64,000 bases of DNA from Notospermus geniculatus (lineage: Eukaryota > Nemertea > Pilidiophora > Heteronemertea > Lineidae). Location of the stretch: positions 140,209-204,208 of the forward strand of contig NMRB01000708.1 in the NCBI GenBank assembly GCA_002633025.1. Direction: 5' to 3'. The position numbers and the translations under genes are program-made. The notes under the pieces were generated by a model. The model had not been told where the DNA came from, did not search any database, and was given only the letters and a program-made list of their open reading frames with translations. This document shows positions 47,001 through 54,090 of the stretch, one piece after another (the stretch's first letter is position 1; every line of letters begins with the position of its first letter).

Positions 47001-50000
47001 GTGTTTGCAGGGCGTTAGCATTTCTCTTGCTCGTCGCATGGGGGCTTTTCGTTCATGCAGTTCAGCTTTAAACGTGGTTCGTGGGAAAGATGTATTGCGT
47101 AAACACTACTACAGGTGTTAGGTTACATGTGGGGATGATTGCCTAATTTCTTGCCATATAGGCCTGAAACTGCTAGAATAAAATGCATTTTAGCATTAAA
47201 ACTGTTTGAAAATATGGGACTGGTGTAACATCTGCGAGTGTTCCCCATCTATGAGTGCTCCACTCCTGACCTGACAATAGGGGACACACAGAGAAACATG
47301 TCGATCTGTCCGCCAGCGTTTCCGAAACAATAAGGGGGACACATGTCCTTACCTTGCTCTAGCGAAAATGCTTTTAAGGGAGATTTAATATATGTTTTAG
47401 CGTTAAAACCCATTGGAAAATATGAAAGTAAAATGCGTTTTATCCCATTTCGCCTTCAAAAAGTATTAATTTCACCTTTTCTCAATTCGCCATTTCGCAT
47501 ATTGCTTTACTAATCCTGCCTTATCCCATCTTGCCTCCGTCTCTAGTCGCCTTTTCCGATTCCGCTTTGTAAAATTTGCCTTGTGTTAATTTGCAAATTT
47601 GGCATACGAATCTGGAATAAGGCCAACCGAGACAATGACAAAATAGCAGAAAAGCCAAATATGACGAGGTGAACAGCGAAAATGCCAGATCAGAGGAGGC
47701 GAAATGAAAGAAGCCGAAATGGGAAACGGCAAATTGAGAAAAGTTCGAATGGGCAGACACCACTTCCAAAGACTGTTTTTTATTTGTTCCTGTTATTACA
47801 ATGTAAGTACATGTATTAATGTTTTGGATTTTTTTTAAATTAATTTTTATTCGTTTTCCCAATTAATTGATTTACATGTAATGAGGGGATAATGTCACAA
47901 TAATAATATTTTTGGCCAGTAAGATTAACCTTTCTGTGTTTGATTTTAATATTGGCCATTCCGCCCATCATTCTGGCCAAATTTTCCATATAAGATCTCG
48001 TGAGTTAGGCCCGTATTCTAGAAGCCTCCTTAACTCTAAGGCCCACTTTAATCTTTTGTATTCTGCCCTGCAAACAATAGCTAAAGGGAGACCTTACACT
48101 TAAAGCTGAACTGCATGAACGAAAAGCCCCCATGCGACGAGCAAGAGAACTGCAAACGCCCTGCAAACACCTGCCGCCTATACAATACTTAGACCAAGAT
48201 TCCTGATCTAAAAACCAAAGCTGATTCCTCCAGGGGTTAGTGACGCGTCCGCCATATTGTCAGAAAGCGAACGACCCCTGGGAACGAAGTTGAGAAATCT
48301 GAAGGTCACATCACAAACCAATAAACATTTTTTTTTGAATTTGTCTTACCAACGGCTTCTCCACACATAAAGATCAGGCATAGTATGCTGGCGATAATTA
48401 GTTTGTTCCGTGCCTTGTTGTCTTTTGTCGGGTTTTTCTCTCGCCGGTGGCAATGGTTACCTGTAATTGGGTAGGAAGGCGGGAAGGTTAGCGCGATGGG
48501 TTATTTTACAGTGGTGTTGGGTACGGATTGTGATGTTTCCAGGGGTTAGCGGGTGACCTGTAAAAGGAGACGTCCACAAAACTAAGACTAAACCTACGGT
48601 TAGACCCAACCCTTTTAAACAACAGACTCGACTACAAAAGGCAGTCCCCCCGCCCCGCTAAGAACGCACAGTTTCGGATAATAATTTGTCAAGGGCGCTT
48701 CGGTGGAATCATCAGTGCCTAGGGACCAGGGCCGGGCGCATAGAAACTCCGCTATTTCTTCGACAGCCTATCGGTGTTAAAATGCATGGAAAAAAGTACA
48801 GTACTATCGGCAGATGGGCTCCGATAGCGCTAGCGGAGTTTCTGTGCAGCCACCCCAGGGCTGACCGCACATAATGTCCGATATCGCTACCGGGGCCTAT
48901 CGGCAGTTAGTTATAACGCATTTTCCCATTAACTAAACCGCCGATAGGCACCGAAAGCACTATCGGACTTTCTGTGCGGTCGGCCCAGTTGTCTTAAAAT
49001 GCCCCCAAAATATAGCACGTTTTTCTGATGATATTTTGATATTTCTTGAAAACGAAAAGAAATTTTCGAAACATTTTCCACAGAAATCATCATGGAATAA
49101 TATCAAGCTAATTTTGAAATGAAATGGATTCTAAAAATTGTGCTTTTCTTGATATTTTGAAATTCATGATAATTTGCCACAGATCCAAATTTGGGCACGT
49201 CATCATTTAAACAACACGTTTCTGCCTTGTGGCAGTTTTACCCATAAATGACCACTGGCATCTCAGGACAATAGGAAACATCACTGCTGTCTTAACTTTT
49301 TAACATGACTGTACATATTGGGACTAGAAGGGGAAACGAGGAAGGGAAATTCCATGTGGGTTTCTGATCGTGGGGTATGAAGCCCACAACTTCAAGTGAT
49401 GCAACTCACAATATGATCCAATTTCCTCGTCATGACTGATCGATAATTTAGGCTCTTTACATTGAGACTTTCGAAGCCTAGTGTTTCTAGTGTTTCACGT
49501 CCGTCCAGCAAGCGGCAGGGCCCGCATTTGAATCCACCCTGGGCCAGCCGTTTATGGGATTTAATCATCCCTGGCTCTCCATGTCCATAGCATGGGACAG
49601 TAAGCCCGTGATGGTAATTCCTTTACCTTGTGCCCTTGCAAAGGGCAAGTAAAAGAGGAACATTTGAGTAGGTTTTTGAGATGACCTCTTCTACTCACCA
49701 AGGGCCAAGAATGCTTGGCTTCGGCCCTGATGGAAAATTAAATACATTTATGATAAAGAATAAACAATAAAAAATGCAACCTTTACAAGCAAGGTCATTT
49801 ATTTTCCATATGATGAGCTGTTTACATCAATTAACAATTTTGATAATGTTCCATTTTCATTTCCCACAAGGCTTACTTCTATGGGCGGTTATAACCGCAA
49901 ATAAAGATGTTACAAAATAGAGACGTTGTAGTCATATTCTGTAGTCTTTCTAATGATCTTTAGTCGTAGCTCAGAAAGACGTAAGATGGCGCTGCAAAAT

Positions 50001-51175
50001 AAAAACGTTGTTGTAGTCGTATTCTCTAGTCGTTGTGGTGATCTCTAGTCGTAGCTAAGAAAGACCTAAGGTGGCGCTTTGTAATTCGTAACACTTCGGG
50101 TGTTCTCGTCATTCTTCGTGTTGACGGCTGCAGCGCCACCTTACGTCTTTCTCTGCTTCAACTAGATATCACCACAAGGACTAGAGAATATGACTACAGC
50201 AACGGCTTTAGTTTGTAACGTCTTTATTTCCGGTTATAACCGCCCATATACTTCACCCGGTGACATTTTATAGCGTGTTCGGAAAGCTTCCCCGAGGAAG
50301 TTCCTGGCGCATCTCTGGGGGAAAGTGACATGCCCAGTGAAGGCGAATTTCTGAACAATGTCCGTTTCCTCGGGGAAGGGTACTACTGTGGCGTTGCAGT
50401 CGTGAAATATTTTCCAAAAATAGCTCGGCTGGTGCCCGGTCCAAACATAGCTCACGGTTGCATAGTAGTCTGTTCGGCCATGCATTTTGAAGGAAAGGAA
50501 ACGAAATGCATGCCGGGAGTTTCCCCAAGTGAGCGACTCGGCAACCTCGTCCCCAGGGGTATTATTCACTCAGACAACCTCGGGCCACTCGCTCACTAAC
50601 CCCTGGAATCAGCTTTCGTGCTGCCACCTATACTTAGACCAAGATCTTTGGTCTAGGTGTAGGTGGCAGCACGAGTCAAAATGAATCTAACATACATATC
50701 TGTGCTTTTTAAATTCTTTTTGCAAAAAATCTTCGAACCTTGATATAGGTAACCTTTTGATTTGATCCAAAATAGTTTGAAAATTTGTTTGGGTATATTC
50801 TTGGGTATACGTGTATTTTGACGGTTTCCCATCAACCAATCAAATGCGTTAGATCCAAAGCTGATGCTAGGGGTTAGTGAGCGAATGGTCCGAGGTTGTC
50901 TGAGCGAACTATATCCCTGGGGACGAGGTTGGTTGTAAACAGGTCAGACATCGCCAACGATTCAACAAGCAGCAACATGATGAGAAAGTGAATGTAAAGG
51001 TAAGTTGCATCACCTGATGGGGTTGATGATGTGGGCCTAATAGACTTACCACCGGCCTCTCCGGCCATGAATATAACGCATAGTACACTTGCTATTACAA
51101 GTTTTCGCTGGGCACGCCTGTCTACTTTTGTCGGTGATTTCCCGCTATGGCAGTGGGAATTAGATATGAGTAGAC
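28886..51175 (-). CDS. SLC30A: Zinc transporter gene, SLC30A2/3/8 (ZnT) type, multi-exon locus
   Basis: Cation diffusion facilitator that moves zinc from cytosol into vesicles in exchange for protons. Seven successive exon types can be joined with every phase matching: TM1 exon (48350-48460 or 51050-51175), exon 2 (38273-38419 or 43437-43583), exon 3 (36195-36348 or 42688-42841), exon 4 (35075-35351 or 40669-40945), exon 5 (33227-33332), exon 6 (29820-29954) and exon 7 (28886-29031). With the 48-kb TM1 exon this gives about 357 residues, close to vertebrate ZnT8. Seen features: an HCH motif before TM1; HLLTD in TM2 and HVLGD in TM5, the HxxxD zinc site; [12 protein letters not shown] opening a His-rich loop; a C-terminal cytosolic domain. 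The ATG exon was not found and probably lies upstream. Introns are full of transposons. Confidence 0.93.
29570..29661. mobile_element. Small hairpin of TAACGCTAACG units in ZnT intron 6
   Basis: CCGTTAAC with stacked CTAACG units is mirrored 50 bp later. It is related to 6391-6532. Confidence 0.65.
29820..29954 (-). CDS. SLC30A: ZnT exon 6 (cytosolic domain)
   Basis: It reads [15 protein letters not shown], then [10 protein letters not shown], then ALSVHLAI, the standard ZnT C-terminal domain signature. The acceptor is CAG at 29955 and the donor GTAAGG at 29819. Both boundaries are phase 1. Confidence 0.95.
30034..30352. mobile_element. 319-bp MITE (CATCTTCGATAATCGAAGG ends), copy 2, in ZnT intron 5
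   Basis: The inverted ends are flanked by an exact 8-bp duplication TGAATATG at 30026-30033 and 30353-30360. The left boundary lies 80 bp upstream of exon 6. The 8-bp duplication suggests hAT-type. Confidence 0.88.
30365..32800. other. ZnT intron 5, no gene recognised
   Basis: This is long intronic sequence with a single-N contig join at 32509. No exon, RNA gene or clear transposon end is recognised before 32597. Confidence 0.5.
32597..32740. repeat. Dispersed repeat, inverted relative at 56455-56605
   Basis: The shared block includes TGTGTCCAGTCTTTCTTTG, GAGTAATTTGTTGGTGGC, ATGCCCCTCTAGAA and GCATGTCCCAAAAGT. Both copies read a similar hydrophobic Cys-rich peptide in one frame, but the block lacks splice or start context. 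It is a repeat of unknown family. Confidence 0.65.
32805..32941. mobile_element. 137-bp hairpin MITE (TAAGGCTGAGTTTACATCG ends) in ZnT intron 5
   Basis: GGCTGAGTTTACATCGAGGC at the left is mirrored exactly at the right, and the interior is partly self-complementary. Confidence 0.85.
33227..33332 (-). CDS. SLC30A: ZnT exon 5 (TM6)
   Basis: It reads [19 protein letters not shown] then DTLHVLMEG, the canonical ZnT segment that spans TM6 and enters the cytosolic domain. The acceptor is TTACAG and the donor GTAAGT. It enters in phase 0 and leaves in phase 1. Only one copy exists, so both duplicated cassettes would have to splice to it. Confidence 0.96.
33406..33890. mobile_element. 485-bp inverted-repeat element (CATAAAGGAATCAA ends), copy 1
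   Basis: CATAAAGGAATCAAACATAAAGG-type left end and TTTACGGTTTATTCCTTTATG-type right end. The same element in the opposite orientation is at 35519-35988. It lies in ZnT intron 4, beginning about 75 bp upstream of exon 5. Confidence 0.8.
34870..35034. mobile_element. Truncated CATCTTCG-type MITE abutting the duplicated block
   Basis: It shares CCCGATATAAAGTGC, ATTGGTCGACCGGTAAAGT, GTGCCAAGATACGCCG and TTATCGAAGA with 30034-30352. Its right end coincides with the left border of the duplicated ZnT segment (35035) and lies 40 bp from exon 4b. Confidence 0.7.
35075..35351 (-). CDS. SLC30A: ZnT exon 4b (TM4 end, His-rich loop, TM5)
   Basis: It opens with [12 protein letters not shown], followed by HSHSHGGG, an acidic Ser/Gly region, then [20 protein letters not shown] with the HxxxD zinc-site residues, ending YFK. 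The acceptor is TTTTCAG and the donor GTAAGC. It enters with 2 nt from exon 3 and ends in phase 0. The protein is identical to exon 4a. A longer frame running past the donor into intron and MITE sequence is not real. Confidence 0.95.
35519..35988. mobile_element. 470-bp element with exact 8-bp duplication GTTCGCAC, copy 2
   Basis: The inverted CATAAAGG and CCTTTATT ends are flanked by GTTCGCAC at 35511-35518 and 35989-35996. The paralogous intron in copy a (near 42480) has a single GTTCAGAC and no insert, so this is a clean filled/empty pair. It is hAT-like by duplication length. Confidence 0.9.
36195..36348 (-). CDS. SLC30A: ZnT exon 3b (TM3-TM4)
   Basis: It reads [20 protein letters not shown] then [15 protein letters not shown] and VMFNL. 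It enters with 2 nt after the phase-1 donor of exon 2, forming GAG, and leaves with AT to make Ile with exon 4. It differs from exon 3a by silent changes only. Confidence 0.95.
36402..37660. mobile_element. 1.26-kb foldback transposon in ZnT intron 2b, with a nested MITE
   Basis: Arms of about 320 bp (36402-36722 and 37346-37660) are inverted. They start TACAGTCATTGACAAAAG and contain GTTAATCGTCCATAACTTCC and GCTTCTGCAGCATCACTCTG. Copy a has an uninterrupted site (CATTCATGTACATGTAAC near 42885). The TA at both ends suggests Tc1/mariner-type targeting, although a short extra GTACCGG piece at the left blurs it. A 155-bp MITE (37055-37209) sits in its middle. Confidence 0.85.
37055..37209. mobile_element. 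155-bp hairpin MITE (AAGCGGGTGATCCACTG ends), copy 2
   Basis: Same family as 22429-22582, with high similarity over the whole length. It is nested inside the foldback element. Confidence 0.87.
37832..38260. mobile_element. TTAA-flanked MITE (GGAGACTCCA ends) in ZnT intron 2b
   Basis: TTAAATGGAGACTCCACTC at the left is mirrored by GGAGTCTCCCTTTAA at the right. Homologues are at 43061-43423 (same intron, copy a) and 54091-54440. Its end is 12 bp from the exon 2b boundary, so the donor consensus GTACGTCAGA is bordered by transposon sequence. Confidence 0.82.
38010..38066. mobile_element. 57-bp SINE-like remnant with 9-bp TAAATATGG duplication
   Basis: TAAATATGG flanks the insert at 38001-38009 and 38067-38075. 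Copy a has one TAAATATGG and no insert. The inserted sequence (AAATCGGGTTTCTAAGGTG, TTCCTACCAGA) matches the body of the tRNA-like repeat at 52080-52210. It is a short truncated retroposition event. Confidence 0.8.
38273..38419 (-). CDS. SLC30A: ZnT exon 2b (TM2-TM3)
   Basis: It reads [20 protein letters not shown], then [19 protein letters not shown] and GWHRA, the signature ZnT segment with the HxxxD zinc-binding pair in TM2. Acceptor CAACAG, donor GTACGT. Both boundaries are phase 1. Confidence 0.96.
38645..38888. mobile_element. About 244-bp foldback MITE (GCTAGGAATCCACTG ends), copy b
   Basis: GCTAGGAATCCACTGCTGATT at the left is mirrored by a GTGGATTCCTAGC right end. GTTGCGACT and AGTCGCAAC words pair inside. 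In copy a the same element (43808-44192) is interrupted by a further MITE. Confidence 0.75.
38890..39136. mobile_element. MITE with AAGGGAGTAAT ends and TTTCTCAAA/TTTGAGAAA arms, copy b
   Basis: Self-complementary TTTTTCAATTTCTCAAA and TTTGAGAAATTGAAAAA arms surround an AT-rich centre. Family members are 44194-44440 (copy a) and 55009-55271, which retains both AAGGGAGTAAGAAAT-type ends. Confidence 0.75.
39268..40320 (-). CDS. Small two-exon gene of unknown function inside the ZnT locus
   Basis: Exon 1 (40320-39843) opens [11 protein letters not shown] and has an acidic Ser/Glu-rich N-terminus, a basic [10 protein letters not shown] stretch, a region reading [17 protein letters not shown], and a Cys cluster ([19 protein letters not shown]). 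It ends at a G|GTAAGT donor in phase 1. A matching acceptor TTTTCATCCAG leads to exon 2 (39494-39268), which continues the cysteines ([12 protein letters not shown]) and stops after 75 more codons, for 234 residues in all. I recognise no family; the cysteines could bind metal. It lies between the two duplicated ZnT cassettes on the same strand, and only its 3' end is repeated in copy a (about 44574-44652). It could be a transposon-derived or nested host gene. Confidence 0.5.
40519..40625. mobile_element. Solo arm of the CTGAAAGGGTAAAT element at a duplication border
   Basis: Near-identical to 1504-1616. Upstream sequence (AAGTACCGCGGCGCG, GATTCCACGGGAT) is also shared with the 1-kb tandem repeat. 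It ends 3 bp before the start of duplicated copy a and 43 bp from exon 4a. Confidence 0.8.
40669..40945 (-). CDS. SLC30A: ZnT exon 4a
   Basis: Encodes exactly the same 92 residues as exon 4b, from MGCTLHQHG to IIYFK, with the same splice sites and phases. Confidence 0.93.
41100..41475. repeat. TG microsatellite and GTCCGTC-TGTCACGC repeat
   Basis: A (TG)n tract lies at about 41121-41138. Two loosely similar units follow, each with TTTGTCCGTCACGC or TGTCCGTCTGTCACGC, TCCTTCAACA/TCCTTTAACA and GATATTTTG. A related stretch is at 3398-3610. Confidence 0.5.
41921..41926. other. Assembly gap (6 N) next to a C homopolymer
   Basis: The N run is followed by 14 C. It is probably a homopolymer-related break. 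Confidence 0.98.
42688..42841 (-). CDS. SLC30A: ZnT exon 3a
   Basis: Same 50 complete codons as exon 3b with silent substitutions near the INED segment. Same phases. Confidence 0.93.
43061..43423. mobile_element. TTAA-flanked MITE (GGAGACTCCA ends) in ZnT intron 2a
   Basis: Colinear with 37832-38260 but without the 57-bp SINE-like insert. It was present before the block duplicated. Confidence 0.82.
43437..43583 (-). CDS. SLC30A: ZnT exon 2a
   Basis: Same 48 complete codons as exon 2b ([10 protein letters not shown] to GWHRA). Acceptor CAATAG, donor GTACGT, phase 1 at both ends. Confidence 0.93.
43888..44031. mobile_element. 144-bp hairpin MITE (GGGCCATATTTATGAAG ends), nested
   Basis: CAGGGGCCATATTTATGAAG-type left end is mirrored by CTTCGTAAATATGGCCCCTG. 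AATAGATTTGCGTGA-type inner sequence also pairs. Copy b has the empty site GATACTGGTCGCC at about 38720-38732. The CAG/CTG at the borders may be a 3-bp CWG target, as in some PIF/Harbinger elements. Confidence 0.88.
44194..44440. mobile_element. MITE with AAGGGAGTAAG ends, copy a
   Basis: Colinear with 38890-39136, with few substitutions. Confidence 0.75.
44703..45075. mobile_element. About 370-bp MITE (AATGGGGAACCGG ends), copy 2
   Basis: Homologous end to end with 25519-25880. It inserted close to the right border of duplicated copy a. Confidence 0.78.
45076..45600. other. Non-coding stretch, nothing recognised
   Basis: No exon or clear repeat is seen. Confidence 0.4.
45602..46423. mobile_element. 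TTAA-bounded element with AAGGTGGCGGTGG ends
   Basis: TTAAGGTGGCGGTGG at 45602 is matched by CCACCGCCACCTTAA ending at 46423. The right TTAA is shared with the left end of the next element. No transposase is seen inside. An A-box-like GTGGCCTAATGGAAAGGCG occurs near 46226. Confidence 0.65.
46420..47071. mobile_element. 652-bp TTAA-bounded foldback with two back-to-back tRNA-like units
   Basis: Inverted arms of about 170 bp begin TTAAAGCTGAACTGCATG and contain AAAGCCCCCATGCGACGA, CCCTGCAAACACCTCAAACG and AGGAGGGCGCCACCTTATT. Between them lie two diverged tRNA-like modules. One is on the minus strand at 46616-46692 (B box GGTCGATTCCC). The other is on the plus strand at 46796-46872 (CTCGTT and AACGAG pair as an acceptor; A box TTGGTCGAGTGG; B box GGTTCGAATCC). 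Neither has a sound anticodon stem. A third, single end is at 48101-48172. Confidence 0.78.
47430..47770. repeat. Quasi-periodic CATTTCGCCTT-type sequence with inverted second half
   Basis: Short degenerate words such as TTTCGCCTT, ATTCGCC and TTTGCCTT recur every 10-20 bp on the left. Complementary words such as GGCGAAATG, GAAAAGC and CAAATTGAGAAAAG recur on the right. It does not look coding and may be an old foldback or low-complexity drift. Confidence 0.4.
48101..48172. mobile_element. Solo end of the TTAAAGCTGAACTGC element
   Basis: About 70 bp matches the outer arms of 46420-47071, again starting at TTAA. Confidence 0.75.
48350..48460 (-). CDS. SLC30A: ZnT exon 1, version B (HCH motif and TM1)
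   Basis: It reads [14 protein letters not shown], then a basic stretch and [17 protein letters not shown], and joins in phase 1 to exon 2 to give GEAVGGALARS. The HCH before TM1 and the GE[AV]xGG at its end are characteristic of ZnT2/3/8. Acceptor ATTACAG, donor GTAAGA. It is a diverged duplicate of 51050-51175. Confidence 0.93.
48727..48852. mobile_element. Foldback MITE (GCATAGAAACTCCGCTA ends)
   Basis: GCGCATAGAAACTCCGCTA at the left is mirrored by TAGCGGAGTTTCTGTGC. The same end sequence occurs in shorter foldbacks at 1621-1698, 2627-2704 and 10986-11062. Confidence 0.75.
48862..48981. mobile_element. Foldback MITE (GACCGCACA...TGTGCGGTC ends)
   Basis: GACCGCACATAATGTCCGAT is mirrored by ATCGGACTTTCTGTGCGGTC, and internal CGATAGG words also pair. 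It appears related to the neighbouring foldback at 48727-48852. Confidence 0.7.
49477..49750 (+). mobile_element. tRNA-Ala-type SINE, copy B (diverged)
   Basis: It shares the AGCAAGCGGCAGG, TTTGAATCCA, GGGACAGTAAGCC, CTTGCAAAGGGCAAGTAAAA and GGCCCTGATGGAAAAT segments with 19897-20190. The tRNA-like head has lost several bases. Confidence 0.8.
49880..50248. mobile_element. 369-bp MITE (TATGGGCGGTTATAACCG ends)
   Basis: TATGGGCGGTTATAACCGCAA at the left is mirrored by a CGGTTATAACCGCCCATA right end. Inner arms carry AAAGACGTAAG and TAGAGAATA words. It begins and ends with TA. Confidence 0.82.
50545..50928. mobile_element. 384-bp inverted-repeat element next to ZnT exon 1A
   Basis: CCTCGTCCCCAGGGGT, CTCAGACAACCTCGG and CGCTCACTAACCCCTGG at the left are mirrored at 50858-50928. 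The same end (AAAGCTGATTCCTCC, GGGGTTAGTGACGCG) lies at 48225-48290, about 60 bp from the other TM1 exon. It may therefore have been carried along when the exon duplicated. Confidence 0.7.
51050..51175 (-). CDS. SLC30A: ZnT exon 1, version A (HCH motif and TM1)
   Basis: It reads [20 protein letters not shown], then [17 protein letters not shown], joining in phase 1 to exon 2. The donor GTAAGT is clear. The acceptor is taken at TTCTCTAG, giving phase 1 like version B, but this is less certain. The two versions differ at many residues, so this duplication is much older than that of exons 2-4. They may be mutually exclusive exons or first TM exons of two overlapping transcripts. Confidence 0.85.
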
Positions 51176-51179
51176 CTAG

Positions 51180-52580
51180 AGAAGGAGACGCATGCAAATC
51201 ACAACACCAAAGTCTCATGAAAAGANACGGCATTATTCAATAAGAAAAATCTCCGGAAAGCATGCCTTACCCATTCAGAGGGTTCTTTACCAATTGATGA
51301 TACCTCCATTCTCCCGTGTTGCCCATCCGAATAAGGACTTCACCAACAGATGTCTGCTTAAACATAACAGTCAGAACACCTCTGTGTCTAAGTCCAAAAT
51401 AATGAGTTCCACTGTTCACCTTATGAATTGCTGGTTCAACTCAATCCACCCATTTTGTGACTAGAAGTTCTTGATTGTCAGCAAGTCCCTGCTAATTTAC
51501 AAACCAGTGAGCGATCAAGTAAGTGAAATCCAGGAAGATTATTCAATTACATAATCCGATATACGATCTCCTGAGGCACAAAATTCTGCACTATTCACTT
51601 ATATATTTGTATGAAATTCTTATATATAAAGCACCAGCATGGGTGACTAAATGAGTTTTGAAGACATGGCGTGATCCAGGGCAGCTTGTGTGCTTTTTTC
51701 CTATGAAATATTGTTTCAATCCTATACTCATGGGTGTGTCTGCAGAAACCCAGATACTTTACTTGTGGCACATGTACATGTGCATTATATGTTCATGCCC
51801 AACGGCACAATAACCCAGACAATTCCTAACTTCATTATTTGGCTAATGGTCGGGGAGCTGGGCGACGTTTATTTCACATGGATGCTACAAAACAGCACTT
51901 TATGCTTGGTAGGGTAAAGTTAGCCTACAGACCACAAAAACCCTTTTCTTAAGTGTAGCCACTAGTGGGTGTGGGAGATAGGGGTTTTTAAGTTTTTTGA
52001 GCTGACACATGAGCTGAGCTGTGTACAGGAGAATGAGGTACAGCTAACATTCGAACGGTAATTACACCCTACGTTAACAACATGAAATAGAATCGGGTTT
52101 CTAAGGTGAAAGACATCGCCTCCTACCAGATTCGAAACCACGGACCCTTGCATTTGGCATCAATCGCCAGCAATAAGGGACAGCACACATAACCACTAGT
52201 CCAACAGATGTCCGGCACATGTACATGTAAGTGTGCTTTGTTGGGGGAGACCCTGCATCTCCTAGCCGGCATGTTTTTCCAGCGATCAGGAAACGTAATG
52301 CAATTCATTCAGGTAGCACAGCAGAGAGGATTAAAAATTACCCCAGGGTTAATCAAGGGATTTTACATTTCACTACCCTATATGCAATGAGTAATTAATG
52401 AGCGAACCGAGATTGAATTAGGGTGAGAGGATCCATTTTTGATAAAATGAACAACTTAAGGTGTCTCGGGTGGTTTGAATGATTGATGTATCAATTTTCC
52501 ACGCTAATGAGATTCAGTTCGAAAACATTCGAACAGAAGTTTACAACGTTCATTCGTATGGGCTAATTTTTTTGCAAAAA
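51180..52580. other. No gene recognised; tRNA-like SINE remnant at 52080-52210 (-)
   Basis: The minus strand of 52125-52205 has GGACTAGTGGTTATG (A-box-like) and GTGGTTTCGAATCTGG (B-box-like), with a longer-than-normal spacer. It is followed by the GGTGAAAGACATCGCC body that also occurs at 38010-38066. The missing ATG exon of the zinc transporter should lie here or further right, but I could not identify it. Confidence 0.45.
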
Positions 52581-52582
52581 GT

Positions 52583-53722
52583 AAAGGCCCGTCTACACGA
52601 TCACACATTTGTTCATAACACCACCATACATTTGTATAATGATGTTCAAGTTTGTTGTGGATTTCCGCCTACACAGTCTAACATTTGTATCATGAACTAT
52701 GATGAGGAAAGGAAAACGAAAAGAAATTGGAGGGAAAGTTCCTTATTGTTTCAAAATGGATTTCACAATAGCCTCGTGAGTGGTGCTGCTGCATTTATTA
52801 GTGAGGTTTCGCAAATCTGACGAAACACGAAGTACGAAATACGAAATTGGACTTCATTTCCATGATGTAATGTATTTCAGGAGTCGGTTGGTACCATAAA
52901 TATCGCCTGCTGCAAGAGCGTCTTAAGCTGCATTTAGCTGACACGCGGAATGCGGTATAGGGCCGCGGAATCCCCGGCGGAAGCGATTTGTTGTATGAGA
53001 AATGCATTGAACTTTCCGCTTACCGCGTTCCGCAATCCGCATACCGCGTGCAGCTAAATCCAGCTTTAAGCGTATAGTGACATTAGACTGATAGAGTAAC
53101 GGGGAATATTAAACTTTGAAATTTATCTCTCGTTTCCTCTTCGTAGATACGAAGCGGAAATTTTAAAAATTTAAGAAGCACTATAACTCTCTCGGTCTTA
53201 CATCATTATGCTAATAGACGCACTGGCAGCATGGACGTTGTGGTGCCAACCACCTCCAGAAATACACTAGGTCCTGGAAATGAAGTGGAATTTCGTACTT
53301 CGTACTTCGTTTTTCGTCAGATTTGGGAAACCTCGCTATTAATGGCAGTGACTCGTCGCCGAAAAGACAAAGGAGTAGGAAGGGGGTGTTCAATGTGTTA
53401 AACAATGGATCAGGAGGAGAAGTGAGTGTGGAGCCTTAAGGGCTGCCATTTTGGACACATGTCACATGATGCAGTTGTGCCACATGACATATACATGTAT
53501 AAACCTTCTGAGTGGTAAATAGCTTGACATGTTGTGGGATGTTGTGAACATTTGTTGGCATGATGAAACATGCAGCTAAAAATTTGAACATCATCATACA
53601 TGTTGGATGCTGTTCAAGTTTGTTGGGAAAACAGTCTACACGATCATACATTTGTCCACGAACGTCATCACACAAATGTATGATGATGTATTGAACAAAT
53701 GTATGATAGTATAGACGGGCCT
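52583..53722. mobile_element. About 1.1-kb element bounded by AAGGCCCGTCTAYAC ends
   Basis: AAAGGCCCGTCTACACGATC at the left is mirrored by GTATAGACGGGCCTT at the right. ACATTTGT and TTTGTTGGGAAA/TTTGTTGTGGATT words recur near both ends. A 146-bp hairpin is nested inside at 52923-53068. Confidence 0.6.
52923..53068. mobile_element. 146-bp hairpin MITE (TTAAGCTGCATTTAGCTG ends)
   Basis: TTAAGCTGCATTTAGCTGAC and CGCGGAATGCGGTAT are mirrored at the right (ATACCGCGTGCAGCTAAAT). Related sequence starts at 61611, where it is disrupted. Confidence 0.82.
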
Positions 53723-54090
53723 TCTACGCCATTCAAATTGATACACGCAAAAACATAAAACACATAGAAAAAGCACACTTATATGACGAACATCGTCACT
53801 GATGGGTAACTCTCCGACTGAACAAAAATATCGACAACAAAAACAACGAGCGATATTCCACCGTTATCCCTCGCCACACGACATCATCAGAAATGAACTT
53901 CATCCAGCAGGGCATTCGTGTTGTTTTACCTCCCCTACATCTGCGAACTGGCTGAGTATTGAACTAAGCAATTGTTTCATTGAAGTAGGCCTAGCAATCT
54001 CCGGTAGAAACGATACAACAATGAAATTAATCGATGTCAGCTACTTGGTCAGCAGATGAACAAATAAACGGGCTGAGGCGTCTCATCAAA

